20,417 nt of DNA, from NCBI RefSeq assembly GCF_031377265.1, contig NZ_JANMET010000248.1, positions 1-20,417 of the forward strand, given 5' to 3'. The position numbers and the translations under genes are program-made. This stretch comes from JAUYQR01 sp031377265. GTDB lineage: Bacteria > Pseudomonadota > Alphaproteobacteria > Rhodobacterales > Rhodobacteraceae. This document shows, one piece after another, positions 1-7,028 of the stretch. Numbering within the stretch: the first letter of the stretch is position 1; each line of letters begins with the position of its first letter. The notes under the pieces are model-generated. The model was not told the origin of the DNA, did no database searches, and saw only the letters and a list, made by a program, of their open reading frames with translations.

Positions 1-223
1 ATATCACCGCCGGAGCCGCGTCGAGACAAAGATGCATTGCGTGAAACTGCTAGGTCAGCGCCTCATGGCCCGCGACTTCGACCGTCAGGTCGCAGAGTTT
101 CAGGTCCGTGTTGCCGTCTTGAACGGCTTCAACGCGCTCGGTATCCCCGTCACGAAGGTCGTGGGGTAGGTCTGTCTGGGAGAAGGGGAAGTCCGACCGT
201 CAGCCGATTTGTGCAACTGAGCC
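1..223 (+). mobile_element. Right end of an IS5-like insertion sequence
   Basis: The segment carries the 3' end of a transposase reading rightwards, then about 54 noncoding bases that finish at GATTTGTGCAACTGAGCC (206-223). Read on the minus strand this begins GGCTCAGTTGCACAAATC. That matches the GGCTTTGTTGCACAAA-type terminal repeat I know from IS5-family elements of Rhodobacterales. The left end lies outside the window, so element length, target duplication and intactness cannot be judged. The element stops 23 bases short of the stop codon of a permease remnant, so it may have inserted near the 3' end of that gene. The family call rests on remembered sequence, not a search. Confidence 0.75.
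2..169 (+). CDS. IS5-like transposase, C-terminal fragment
   Basis: The frame is open from the first bases of the window and ends at TAG 167-169, giving 55 residues of a transposase C terminus. The segment contains YHRRSRVETKMHCVK, then RLMARDFDRQVAEFQVR and NALGIPVTK. This pattern is typical of the C-terminal end of IS5-group DDE transposases in Rhodobacteraceae, where the YHRRSRVETKM stretch surrounds the last catalytic-domain helix with its conserved Glu. The DDE aspartates would lie upstream of the window. The protein would cut and rejoin the element ends. Internal ATGs such as the one at 32 are not the start, because homology runs upstream of them to the window edge. Confidence 0.8.
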   Translation, partial: YHRRSRVETKMHCVKLLGQRLMARDFDRQVAEFQVRVAVLNGFNALGIPVTKVVG

Positions 224-246
224 GCTGGATTGGCCCGGCGCGCCGG

Positions 247-396
247 TTACAACTGGTCGCGCGCAAGGAACGTCGTCCAGACCGCAATGAACATCGCGGC
301 GACCACCGGCCCGGATATGAAGCCCTGCAGCCCGGACGTGGCCACTCCACCCAGCGTCGAGATCAGCACGACAAACTCCGGCATCTTAGTTGCCTG
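247..396 (-). pseudogene. AI-2E family transporter, C-terminal remnant
   Basis: Minus-strand translation of 393 down to TAA at 247-249 gives a segment with KMPEFVVLISTLGG, then GFISGPVVAAMFIAVW. This is the usual C-terminal membrane segment of the AI-2E (PerM-like) permease family, in which a GxxGxxxGPVxAA helix packs at the end. No family-like sequence continues upstream in the same frame, and the frame is stopped by TGA at 445-447. A neighbouring frame carries VPLVSG just before the match, which may mark a frameshift of the common PLVxGR motif. An intact member has about 350 residues; only about 48 are recognisable here. The gene is therefore broken, and the IS end lies 23 bases beyond its stop codon. 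Confidence 0.6.
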
Positions 397-874
397 AGCC
401 CCGAAACCAGCGGCACCAGCGCGCCCGAGAACACCGATCGCACCTCAATGTCGATCTTCATGACCGGCTGGAGTAGCACCGTCCCGACCTCGGCGAGCCG
501 CTGGATTTTCTCGAAGGACAGCAACCGCTCGCGGGCGGTTTCGGGGCGCTTGCGGAATGCCGTCGTCGGATTGTCGGTCCGCATCTTCCATGTCACCGCG
601 AGGCTGAAGATCTTGCGCGGCACCTCACCAAGGACCACAATACCATCGGTCAGTCGAAGTTCGAGTCCCTTGCTACCCTGCTCGTTCGAAGTGCTGCGCT
701 CGCAACCCGCATTGGCCGCTGTTCGGGTGGAAAGCGAGACCACTCGCCGGCTTTAGACAACAAGGGACTAGCTTGGCGCCTGTCGGAATCACGACCAACG
801 CGGCTCACCTTGCATCAGCTGGTTTTTCTTGGGCACTTGCGGTCTGCGTCGGCAACCGCGCAGCAGAATGGCAA

Positions 875-950
875 CATCGCAACCGTACAATTTGCGCGAG
901 GAAGTCAGATTGCACGGTTCCGTAGCATCGCAACCGTGCATCTTGCTCGA
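875..950 (+). repeat. Imperfect 25-bp direct repeat with embedded hairpin
   Basis: Two copies begin CATCGCAACCGT and end CTTG/TTTG plus a short C-rich tail, at 875-899 and 926-950. They match at 21 of 25 positions and their starts are 51 bases apart, exactly 17 codons. Between and into the second copy lies a perfect 9-bp inverted repeat, TGCACGGTT (911-919) and AACCGTGCA (932-940), with a 12-base loop. No gene contains them. They could be remnants of an element end, protein-binding sites, or a chance structure in decayed DNA. Confidence 0.5.
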
Positions 951-1092
951 ATGGATGGGCCGGGTCTGTCGACTGCTCTGAGTTGGGCAAGAACAAGCCG
1001 ACCGGCAACTTGGTCCATCAGCACGTCCGCAAGCTACCAACGCGCGACTGAAGGGGGACAGCAAGGGGGATTGAAAAAGCACAAATCTCGCA

Positions 1093-1110
1093 ACCTATTG
1101 AAATATAGGT
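1093..1110 (-). terminator. Weak hairpin downstream of tRNA-Thr
   Basis: ACCTAT (1093-1098) and ATAGGT (1105-1110) form a perfect 6-bp stem with a 6-base loop, beginning 15 bases past the 3' end of the tRNA on its transcribed strand. The stem is AT-rich and the first T-run on the minus strand (five Ts near 1075-1079) is well downstream. It is at best a poor intrinsic terminator or a tRNA trailer structure. Confidence 0.3.
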
Positions 1111-1125
1111 AATCTCAAGAATAAA

Positions 1126-1201
1126 TGGTGCCCCCAGCAGGACTCGAACCCGCGACCCCCTGATTACAAATCAGGTGCTCTACCAGCTGAGCTATAAGGG
1201 C
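1126..1201 (-). tRNA. tRNA-Thr (UGU anticodon)
   Basis: The minus strand folds as a complete 76-base cloverleaf. The acceptor arm pairs GCCCTTA with TGGGGGC, there is a D arm around AGCTCAGCTGGTAGAGC, and the anticodon stem CCTGA/TCAGG encloses loop TTTGTAA with anticodon TGT. The T arm is GCGGG-TTCGAGT-CCTGC, and the 3' CCA is encoded (1126-1128). Anticodon UGU reads ACA and, by wobble, other Thr codons. The gene lies 42 bases downstream of the stop codon of the ABC permease on the same strand. Its other side is the decayed, IS-bearing region, which fits the frequent use of tRNA genes as integration sites, although no attachment-site duplication was found here. Confidence 0.97.
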
Positions 1202-1243
1202 AACGCCCCTCAGATACCCGTGCTTTGCTGTTCTCGCAAGGGG

Positions 1244-2902
1244 TCAGCTCCGGTTTGCCCTTGCCAGCATGGCCACCGCCAGCAGGCCCACTGCCATCAC
1301 CACCAGTGCCGCAGGCGCAGCCTCGCTCAACCGCTCAAGGCTGGCAAGTTCGAACACCCGGGTCGAAAGCGTGTTGTAGTTGAACGGTCGCAACAGCAGT
1401 GTCGCCGGCAGCTCCTTTACGCAATCGACGAAGACCACCAGCAACGCAGTCGCCACCGATCCCCGCATCAGCGGCAGATAGACCGACCCAAGCGCCCCTC
1501 CCGCGCTGCGCCCAAGCGACCGGGCTGCCATCGGCAGCGACGGCGACACCCGCCCGAACGCCGCATCTAGCGCACCCTGGGCAATGCCGAAAAACCGCAC
1601 GAGATAGGCAAGCCCCAAGGCAAAGGCGGTGCCCGTGATCAGCAAACCCGGATCATGGCCGGTCAAAGCTTCGATCCCGTCGGCAAGGCGATGGTCAAGC
1701 GCTGCCAGTGGGACCAAGAGCCCCAAGGCTAGCACCGCGCCCGGCGCGGCATAGCCCAGCAGGGTCACCGGCAGCACTACCCTTGCCACCCGACGCCCAG
1801 CCATCCGCACCGCATAAACCAGAAACAACGCTGCCCCGACCGTGGCGACCGACGCCCCCCCCGCTACGATCAGCGTGTTCAACAACGCGTCTCCAAGACC
1901 GGGCGAAAGCCAACCGGCTGGGGCCTGCAACGACCGCGCCAGCATGACCGCGACAGGCAAAACGAACCCAATGGCAAAGGGCACGGCGCAAGCGACGAAC
2001 GCCAACCAGCCGCGCAGCGGATCAAGCGTTTGCGGCACCAACGGTCGTGCGGTGCGGTTCAGGCCATGAAAACGCGCGTTGCGGCGGCCAAGGCGTTCAA
2101 TCAGGACCAACAGCAGAATCAGCATGAGGATCACCCCCGCGATCTGCGCCGCCCCCCCTGCATTGCCACCGTTCAGCCATGTGGAAAAGATCCCCGTCGT
2201 CAGCGTCTGAACACCGAAGTGGTAGACCGTGCCATAATCAGCCACCGTTTCCATCAGCGCCAAGGCCACCCCGGCTGCAATGGCAGGGCGGGCCATCGGC
2301 AGCCCGACCCTCAGGAACAAACCCCAAGGCCCGACGCCAAGCGACCGCGCCACTTCGTAAGTGCAGCCCGACTGTTCTCGGAACGCCGCGCGGGCCAGCA
2401 AGTAGACATATGGATAAAATGCCGCTGACAGCACCACCGACGCCGCCCAGACCGATCGGGTTTGCGGAAACCAATAGTCCCGCGACGACGCCCAGCCAAA
2501 GGTGGCACGCAGCATCGACTGCAATGGTCCGGCATAATCAAGAAAGTCGACCAGCGCATAGGCCCCGACATAGGCCGGAATTGCCAAAGGAAACAGCAGC
2601 GCATGGGTCAGCCAGCGCTGCCCGGGAAACCGGTACATGGTGACCAACCATGCTGCCCCGGTACCGACCGCAGCGGTAAGGATCGCCACGCTTGCCATCA
2701 GAATCACTGTGGTCGTCAGATAGCGCGGCAACACCGTCGCCATGAGATGCGGCCAGATGTTCTCTGTCGGGTGAAACGCGATCCACAGAATCGACAGAAC
2801 CGGTGCAAGCACCACAATCGCAATGACGACCGCCCCGATCGCCCAGGGATTAAGCGGGAACCGCAGCCGCAAGCGCGGTACTTGAGTGTTTTCGTCAGTC
2901 AT
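1244..2902 (-). CDS. Iron(III)/thiamine-type ABC transporter permease
   Basis: This 552-residue inner-membrane protein is built from two homologous six-helix permease modules. Each module has a cytoplasmic EAA-type loop that would contact an ATPase: residues about 183-205 (EVARSLGVGPWGLFLRVGLP) and about 459-482 (AARSLGRSAGGALGSVYLPL). This fused double-permease layout and length are those of FbpB/SfuB/AfuB iron(III) and ThiP thiamine permeases; details such as FPLAIPAYVGAYA favour the iron(III) group. It would pass substrate from a periplasmic binding protein through the membrane. Neither a binding protein nor an ATPase lies next to it, which is unusual because these are normally one operon. 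The start ATG at 2902 has only a weak upstream GATCAAG. The 3' end lies 42 bases before tRNA-Thr. Confidence 0.88.
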   Translation of the reverse strand: MTDENTQVPRLRLRFPLNPWAIGAVVIAIVVLAPVLSILWIAFHPTENIWPHLMATVLPRYLTTTVILMASVAILTAAVGTGAAWLVTMYRFPGQRWLTHALLFPLAIPAYVGAYALVDFLDYAGPLQSMLRATFGWASSRDYWFPQTRSVWAASVVLSAAFYPYVYLLARAAFREQSGCTYEVARSLGVGPWGLFLRVGLPMARPAIAAGVALALMETVADYGTVYHFGVQTLTTGIFSTWLNGGNAGGAAQIAGVILMLILLLVLIERLGRRNARFHGLNRTARPLVPQTLDPLRGWLAFVACAVPFAIGFVLPVAVMLARSLQAPAGWLSPGLGDALLNTLIVAGGASVATVGAALFLVYAVRMAGRRVARVVLPVTLLGYAAPGAVLALGLLVPLAALDHRLADGIEALTGHDPGLLITGTAFALGLAYLVRFFGIAQGALDAAFGRVSPSLPMAARSLGRSAGGALGSVYLPLMRGSVATALLVVFVDCVKELPATLLLRPFNYNTLSTRVFELASLERLSEAAPAALVVMAVGLLAVAMLARANRS

Positions 2903-2925
2903 CTTGATCGCGGCTTACAGGAAAG

Positions 2926-2956
2926 CAGTTTAACTGTCCACAAAACCCCGTATGAT
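2926..2956 (+). promoter_or_regulatory. Putative promoter and palindrome between divergent genes
   Basis: TATGAT at 2951-2956 is a good -10 box for the plus-strand gene starting at 3006. A weak -35 candidate, TTTAAC (2929-2934), lies 16 bases upstream. That -35 region sits inside a perfect 11-bp palindrome, CAGTTTAACTG (2926-2936), which is only 24 bases from the start codon of the divergent ABC permease. A protein bound there could affect both genes. The palindrome does not match iron-box patterns that I know well enough to name. Confidence 0.35.
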
Positions 2957-3005
2957 TAGCGTTGAAGGCCCACGGCGGCACCGAAGCACCAGAAACAAGG
3001 GCCAC

Positions 3006-3878
3006 ATGCGCATCGTCTATCATTTGGGCGCCCATTGCACCGACGACGACCGGCTTGTCCGGTGTCTGTTGAAGAACCGATCAAGCCTTGCCAGTCAGGG
3101 GATCATCGTCCCTTCGCCCACCCGCTATCGCAAATTGCTGCGCGACACGGTGCTGCAACTGAAGGGCTCGGCTGCCTCTGAACAGACGCAGGCGATGATT
3201 CTCGATCAGATCATGGACGAACCGCATGCCGAACGATTGATTCTTAGCTGGGACAGCTTTCTGAGCTTTCCGACCTGGGCGGTGACCGACGCGATCTATG
3301 CCTTTGCCGGGGAACGCAGCCTTGCCTTCACCCAGATCTTTCCCGACATCGAGGCCGAATTTCACCTTGCCATCCGCAATCCCGCGACCTTCCTGCCGGG
3401 ATTGCAGGAAAAAATTGTCACCAAAGGCCAACCGGAGTTTCTGTCCACCATCGACCCAACCGGGCTTCAGTGGTCGAGCACGATCAGTCAAATCCGCAGT
3501 TACAACCCGAATGTGGAACTGACGGTCTGGTGCGATGAGGACACACCGCTGATCTGGCCCGAGGTCCTGCAGGCGGTTGCCGGCCCGGCCGAGGGTACGG
3601 TACTTTCGGATACCGACGAGCTGCTCTCAAGGCTGATGACGGCCGACGGCCTTGCGCGCATGAACGCCTATTCGGCGGCCCATCCACCAGTCAGCATCGC
3701 CCAGCGGCGCCGCATCGTGACTGCATTCCTGGAAAAGTTCGCCATCCCCGACATGCTTGAAATGGAGTTCGAAGTGCCGGGTTGGTCAGAGGAACTGGTT
3801 GCCGACCTGACCCGGCGATACCTCGAGGATGTCGAGCGCATCAAGCGCATCCCCGGCGTCAGGTTTCTTTCTGCCTGA
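3006..3878 (+). CDS. Conserved Rhodobacterales protein of unknown function
   Basis: This 290-residue soluble protein has no signal peptide or membrane helix. It begins MRIVYHLGAHCTDDDRLVR, has IRNPATFLPG near residue 124 and VELTVWCDEDTPLIW near 160, and ends in a charged helix before PGVRF. I recognise the overall pattern as a protein that recurs in Rhodobacterales genomes. The GAHCTDDD start and the IRNP segment recall the phosphosulfate-binding layout of sulfotransferase-like folds, but the resemblance is weak and I assign no reaction. The ATG at 3006 is chosen because ACAAGGG lies just upstream and family-like sequence starts there; an in-frame ATG at 2952 would add 18 atypical residues and overlap the -10 box. 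It converges on gapR, with stops 10 bases apart. Confidence 0.8.
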   Translation: MRIVYHLGAHCTDDDRLVRCLLKNRSSLASQGIIVPSPTRYRKLLRDTVLQLKGSAASEQTQAMILDQIMDEPHAERLILSWDSFLSFPTWAVTDAIYAFAGERSLAFTQIFPDIEAEFHLAIRNPATFLPGLQEKIVTKGQPEFLSTIDPTGLQWSSTISQIRSYNPNVELTVWCDEDTPLIWPEVLQAVAGPAEGTVLSDTDELLSRLMTADGLARMNAYSAAHPPVSIAQRRRIVTAFLEKFAIPDMLEMEFEVPGWSEELVADLTRRYLEDVERIKRIPGVRFLSA

Positions 3879-3888
3879 TCAGGCCGGT

Positions 3889-4143
3889 TCAGGTCATTCC
3901 CAATGCGGTCTTGTACATTTCCATGATCGCTTCTTCTTCGGCGATGTCGTCGGGCTTGCGCTTGCGCAGGGCAATCACCTTGCGGATGACCTTGGTGTCA
4001 TAGCCGCGCCCCTTGGCCTCGGCCATTACCTCTTTTTGCTGTTCGGTCACGTCCTTCTTTTCCGATTCAAGCTGCTCATAGCGCTCGATGAACTGGCGCA
4101 GTTCATCCGCGGTCACAGCGTAGGCATCGCTCATATCGGCCAT
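3889..4143 (-). CDS. gapR: GapR/DUF2312 nucleoid-associated protein
   Basis: This 84-residue, highly charged, all-helical protein has the DUF2312 pattern: LRQFIERYEQLESEKKDV, then MAEAKGRGYDTKVIRKVIAL, then an acidic DIAEEEAIMEMY tail. The family includes Caulobacter GapR, a small dimer or tetramer that clamps overtwisted DNA ahead of replication and transcription forks and helps topoisomerases. Residues near 47-68, with GRGYD and several Lys/Arg, correspond to the DNA-contacting part. The start ATG at 4143 is preceded at good spacing by TGAGGA; a second ATG at 4134 would remove three residues. It is probably expressed alone; its stop converges on the conserved unknown gene. Confidence 0.9.
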   Translation of the reverse strand: MADMSDAYAVTADELRQFIERYEQLESEKKDVTEQQKEVMAEAKGRGYDTKVIRKVIALRKRKPDDIAEEEAIMEMYKTALGMT

Positions 4144-4339
4144 ATCGGTCCTCAATTCTCGGGTTAGGGTCTGGGCGGGCCGCCCCTGTCGCAAGACCGG
4201 GCAGCCGTGTGTTCCTAACCCGCCACCTGCCCGGGGTTCAAGCCGTGATGAGGGCGCCGTCACCGGCATCTGCCTTGCACCCGACATCCGAAACGACTAG
4301 CCACGCGGCGCAGGCAAAGGCGCCGAGGGAGGATACAAG

Positions 4340-4555
4340 ATGCAAGCCATGATCTGGATCGGCGCTGCCATCTCGCTAGCGGGGGTTGCGGGACTGGCCT
4401 ACTGCATCTTGCGCGCCATGCGGGCGCGTCGCGCGGGCTTGGACGACACGGCAATGCGTGCCGAATTGCAGCGCGTGGTGGCGATCAACATGGCAGCGCT
4501 TGGTGTGTCGGCGCTGGGCCTTATGCTGGTGGTCGCGGGCATACTTCTGGGCTGA
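4340..4555 (+). CDS. Small two-helix membrane protein
   Basis: This 71-residue protein is preceded by a strong GGGAGG seven bases before ATG 4340, so translation is credible despite its size. It has two hydrophobic helices, residues about 4-25 (IWIGAAISLAGVAGLAYCIL) and about 49-70 (INMAALGVSALGLMLVVAGI). They are joined by a basic-then-acidic loop with RAMRARRAG, which suggests a hairpin with both ends on the same side. I do not recognise a named family, and similar small proteins are common in this order. Its stop lies 19 bases from the stop of the convergent FadB-like gene. Confidence 0.72.
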   Translation: MQAMIWIGAAISLAGVAGLAYCILRAMRARRAGLDDTAMRAELQRVVAINMAALGVSALGLMLVVAGILLG

Positions 4556-4574
4556 CGCCATCGCCGGTCTTGCG

Positions 4575-6341
4575 TCAACCGTCCAGTACGGGCAACCGCA
4601 AGCCATCTGAAATCAACCGGTCGATCAACGGTCCCGGCGTCCAGAACGGGTCTTCGGCGGCCCACAGCCGCAGATCGCGGCGCAGCACCATGAGGCCAAT
4701 CCGGTCAGCCTGGTGCATCGGACCGCCCCGCCAGCGTGGAAACTGGTACCCGGCCACCAGACAGTGATCCACATCCGAAGGCCTGCGGGCAATGCCGCTA
4801 TCCAGCAGCTTCAGACCTTCGTTGACCAGCGCCCCCAACCAGCGCAGCTGCACTTCTTCTGCAGACATCGCGCGCAGAACGCCTTGGCTATCGGGCAACT
4901 GCGTCTCAGGCAAGGGCGCACCAAATGCCGCCAGTGCAGAGCTTATCACCCGGTGCGGAACTCCCAGCGCGACCATCCGCATCAGCGCAGTATAGCCCGC
5001 TTGTGCCAGACGTTGCCCCAGCACCGGGCGCTGCCCGACCAACAGGGGCGGCACACCCATCCGTCGCAACGCAGCCACCGCCGTGGCAATTGCTTCGGGC
5101 GGCTCCTCATCCGGCAATGCAAGCTCGCTTAGCCGCCCCGATGGTGCGATGGCCAGCCCCAGCTCGCCCGGCGCGCCGCCAAGCACCAACTGCGGTGCAC
5201 CGGGCGGCGCATGGCGAAGCACGGAGGCATCCGGCGTCAGGGCATGGATGACCAGACCCGCCGCCTCCAGTTCCGATGGGTCGGTGCCACAGGACAACCG
5301 CCCTCGCGCCGCATCCCGATCAGCCGCAACAAGCCGGCCGATGCGCAGATCTGCCTCAAGCCGCTGGTCTATCGAAGCGCGGGTCTGCTCCGCCGCTCTG
5401 GCATCGGGCGCAATCCACGTCAGCGTAAAGCCCTGTATCAGCGCCAGCAATGCGGCTGAGGACAGGCCCGGCCCGCTGCCCACGATGCCAATGCAGGTAA
5501 TCGGCGCCGGATGGGCGCGCGCAACCGCCGGCGGCAGCGCAGATGCGCGCCGTTCTGCCCGTGCCGCAGCCCGCAATGCGGCAACTTCGTCGGAACCTTC
5601 AAGGTCTTCATAGGCAACCGCCTCGATCGCAAGGCCGTTTTCCATGGGCAACAGCAAGGCAGCCTCAACGCAGCTGATAATCCGGCCCACTGCTGGCAGG
5701 CTGTCACGCCACTGTCGTCGCGCGGTCGCTATCGCGGCTTGATAGGTGATCGGGTCGCCCAATCCCCGCGGTCGTGGCGGCGCTTCGGCCAGTCGCAGGG
5801 CAAAGTTGATTGCAGCTTCGGCTACATCACCTTGCGTAATTTCGTCATACAATCCCAGCGTTTGACCTTCGTCAGCCAGAACCGCACCCCCTGTTGTCAG
5901 CATGCGAATGGCCTCAGACGGGCCGACCAGCCGGGGTAATCGCTGCGTCGCGCCGCCTTCGGGCGGCAACCCGAACGCAATGTCCGGCAAGGCAAAGCGC
6001 GTATCATTTCGCGCCACACGCGCCTGCGCAGCCAGTGCGAGTTCCGCGCCCGGTCCGATCACTGCACCATGCAAGGCAGCAACCACCGGGATTGCACAGT
6101 CCTGCAAAGCCAGACACACCGCCGAAAGTGTGGGCCTACGCTCGCCTGGATCCAGCCGCAGGGCGCTGCAAAACACAGCGCCCGCCCCGCGGATCACAAC
6201 GGCGCGGGCGTTCCCGGTATCGGCCAGCACCGCGATCAACCTTGCGCGCATCTGCGCAGACAGCGCATTTGACGGTGGGTGATCCAGCGTCACCACCAAG
6301 ATGTCACCCTGACGTTCCGAGGTGATCACGCCCGTGGCCAT
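4575..6341 (-). CDS. FadB/FadJ-like two-module protein with altered active sites
   Basis: This 588-residue protein has an enoyl-CoA hydratase/isomerase module (about 1-180) and a 3-hydroxyacyl-CoA dehydrogenase-like module (about 280-585). The usual C-terminal signature is intact: LVNEGLKLLDSGIA followed by GYQFPRWRGGP. Normal members have about 700 residues and run the hydration and oxidation steps of beta-oxidation. In the hydratase, Glu100 in GPGAE is present but the second catalytic Glu is Asp120 (LPD), and the oxyanion-hole AGAD motif is replaced by CSALRL. In the dehydrogenase, the NAD loop reads GSGPGL and the catalytic His of the HFFSPA motif is missing (GLAIAPSG). Oxidation at least is therefore doubtful. 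ATG 6341 is preferred over 6359 because AGGGGAG precedes it. It follows the dksA-like pair by 77 bases. Confidence 0.85.
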   Translation of the reverse strand: MATGVITSERQGDILVVTLDHPPSNALSAQMRARLIAVLADTGNARAVVIRGAGAVFCSALRLDPGERRPTLSAVCLALQDCAIPVVAALHGAVIGPGAELALAAQARVARNDTRFALPDIAFGLPPEGGATQRLPRLVGPSEAIRMLTTGGAVLADEGQTLGLYDEITQGDVAEAAINFALRLAEAPPRPRGLGDPITYQAAIATARRQWRDSLPAVGRIISCVEAALLLPMENGLAIEAVAYEDLEGSDEVAALRAAARAERRASALPPAVARAHPAPITCIGIVGSGPGLSSAALLALIQGFTLTWIAPDARAAEQTRASIDQRLEADLRIGRLVAADRDAARGRLSCGTDPSELEAAGLVIHALTPDASVLRHAPPGAPQLVLGGAPGELGLAIAPSGRLSELALPDEEPPEAIATAVAALRRMGVPPLLVGQRPVLGQRLAQAGYTALMRMVALGVPHRVISSALAAFGAPLPETQLPDSQGVLRAMSAEEVQLRWLGALVNEGLKLLDSGIARRPSDVDHCLVAGYQFPRWRGGPMHQADRIGLMVLRRDLRLWAAEDPFWTPGPLIDRLISDGLRLPVLDG

Positions 6342-6418
6342 ACCGTCTCCCCTCGCCATTCAAGGCCAGAGTAAGCGGCAATCGCCCATCCTTGGCAAGC
6401 CTTTGCGACGGTTGAAGT

Positions 6419-6643
6419 TTACACCGGCATATTGTCGAATTCCGCCTCGACCATCGCGTCGGTCTGGGTGGCATCGTCTTGGGGCCCATGGCTGTCTGCT
6501 GCCGGGATATGGCCAGGCATTATCGCTCCCAGTGCGCACATTTCAGCCTTCAGCACATCCAGCGAGCACGCCTGAACTGCAAGACTGGCGCTAAGCAGTT
6601 GGGCTTCCAGCGCGAGGATATCTTCGACAAGGGTTTTGCTCAT
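6419..6643 (-). CDS. Small acidic protein coupled to a DksA-like gene
   Basis: This is a 74-residue unrecognised protein. Residues 1-45 look helical and amphipathic (LVEDILALEAQLLSASLAV), with Cys31 and Cys42 in the same predicted helix; residues 50-74 are polar and acidic and probably disordered. The start ATG 6643 overlaps the stop of the upstream zinc-finger gene as ATGA, and AAGGAG lies eight bases before it inside that gene. This strongly supports real, coupled translation. The pairing suggests a partner or co-regulated accessory of the TraR/DksA protein, but no function can be read from the sequence. An in-frame upstream ATG near 6724 lies inside the neighbouring gene and lacks a comparable binding site. 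Confidence 0.7.
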   Translation of the reverse strand: MSKTLVEDILALEAQLLSASLAVQACSLDVLKAEMCALGAIMPGHIPAADSHGPQDDATQTDAMVEAEFDNMPV

Positions 6644-6972
6644 AGCGCGCACTCCTTGCAAAACGGCGTTGCTGGCAGGGCATCCAACCGCGCCTGACTG
6701 ATTTCGCCGCCGCAGCGCGTGCACAAGCCGTAGGTTCCCGCCGCGATCCGGCGCAACGCTGCCTGAATCTGTCGCACCTCAAGCTCTCCTGCCAAGCCGG
6801 TCGCTTCTAGCACCTCATCACCTTCGCGTTCGATCGCCATCTCCCCCCAATCGGGGTCAGCATGGGTGACAAGTTCTTCCTCGATCGACAAAAGCCGGAC
6901 GCCTAGGTCGTTCAGCCGAGAGTCGAGAATGGCTTTGCGTGTGGCAATCGGGGTTGCCTTCGGTGTCGGCAT
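6640..6972 (-). CDS. TraR/DksA C4-type zinc-finger protein
   Basis: This 110-residue protein has a helical N-terminal part (about 12-75) and a C-terminal C4 zinc finger: Cys84-X2-Cys87 and Cys105-X2-Cys108 in YGLCTRCGGEIS and PFCKECAL. The RIAAGTYGxCxxCGxxI run is the hallmark of the DksA/TraR family. These proteins enter the RNA polymerase secondary channel and alter transcription initiation. At 110 residues it is shorter than DksA (about 150) and fits the small DksA-like group. The coiled-coil tip motif of true DksA (DxxDxA) is not evident, though DPDWGEMAIEREGD sits in that region. ATG 6972 is preferred because AGGAG lies nine bases upstream, whereas it abuts the alternative ATG 6981 directly. 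It is the first gene of a minus-strand unit and divergent from the sulfur operon. Confidence 0.88.
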   Translation of the reverse strand: MPTPKATPIATRKAILDSRLNDLGVRLLSIEEELVTHADPDWGEMAIEREGDEVLEATGLAGELEVRQIQAALRRIAAGTYGLCTRCGGEISQARLDALPATPFCKECAL

Positions 6973-7028
6973 GATCTGCATCTCCTGTCCGTGTCATCAC
7001 AGGTTAGTGCAGCGCGACGTGGCACGCC

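Larger units (their letters stand above)
397..1125. other. Gene-poor stretch between IS remnant and tRNA-Thr
   Basis: I find no convincing gene in these roughly 730 bases. The longest candidate is on the minus strand at 363-743 (126 codons). Its middle part, including GIVVLGEVPRKIF and ARERLLSFEKIQRL, looks more protein-like than the other frames. However, it lacks a clear ribosome binding site, runs into the permease remnant in a different frame, and I do not recognise it. It could be a decayed gene. The stretch also holds a pair of imperfect direct repeats near 875-950 and a weak hairpin next to the tRNA. Overall it reads as decayed DNA between a mobile element and a tRNA gene, a common landing site for integrating elements. 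Confidence 0.5.

Noticed and set aside
37..756. Long plus-strand opening across the IS end and beyond
   Set aside because: It is out of frame with the recognisable transposase, crosses the IS boundary, is rich in Arg/Ser/Pro and matches nothing known; a GC-rich artefact.
1077..1087. GCACAAATC resembling the inner end of the IS terminal repeat
   Set aside because: Only nine bases agree, the outer GGCTCAGTT part is absent and no transposase debris adjoins it.
3873..3884. GCCTGATCAGGC palindrome at the 3' end of the conserved unknown gene
   Set aside because: As a hairpin it gives only four pairs and has no T-run, so a terminator call is not supported.
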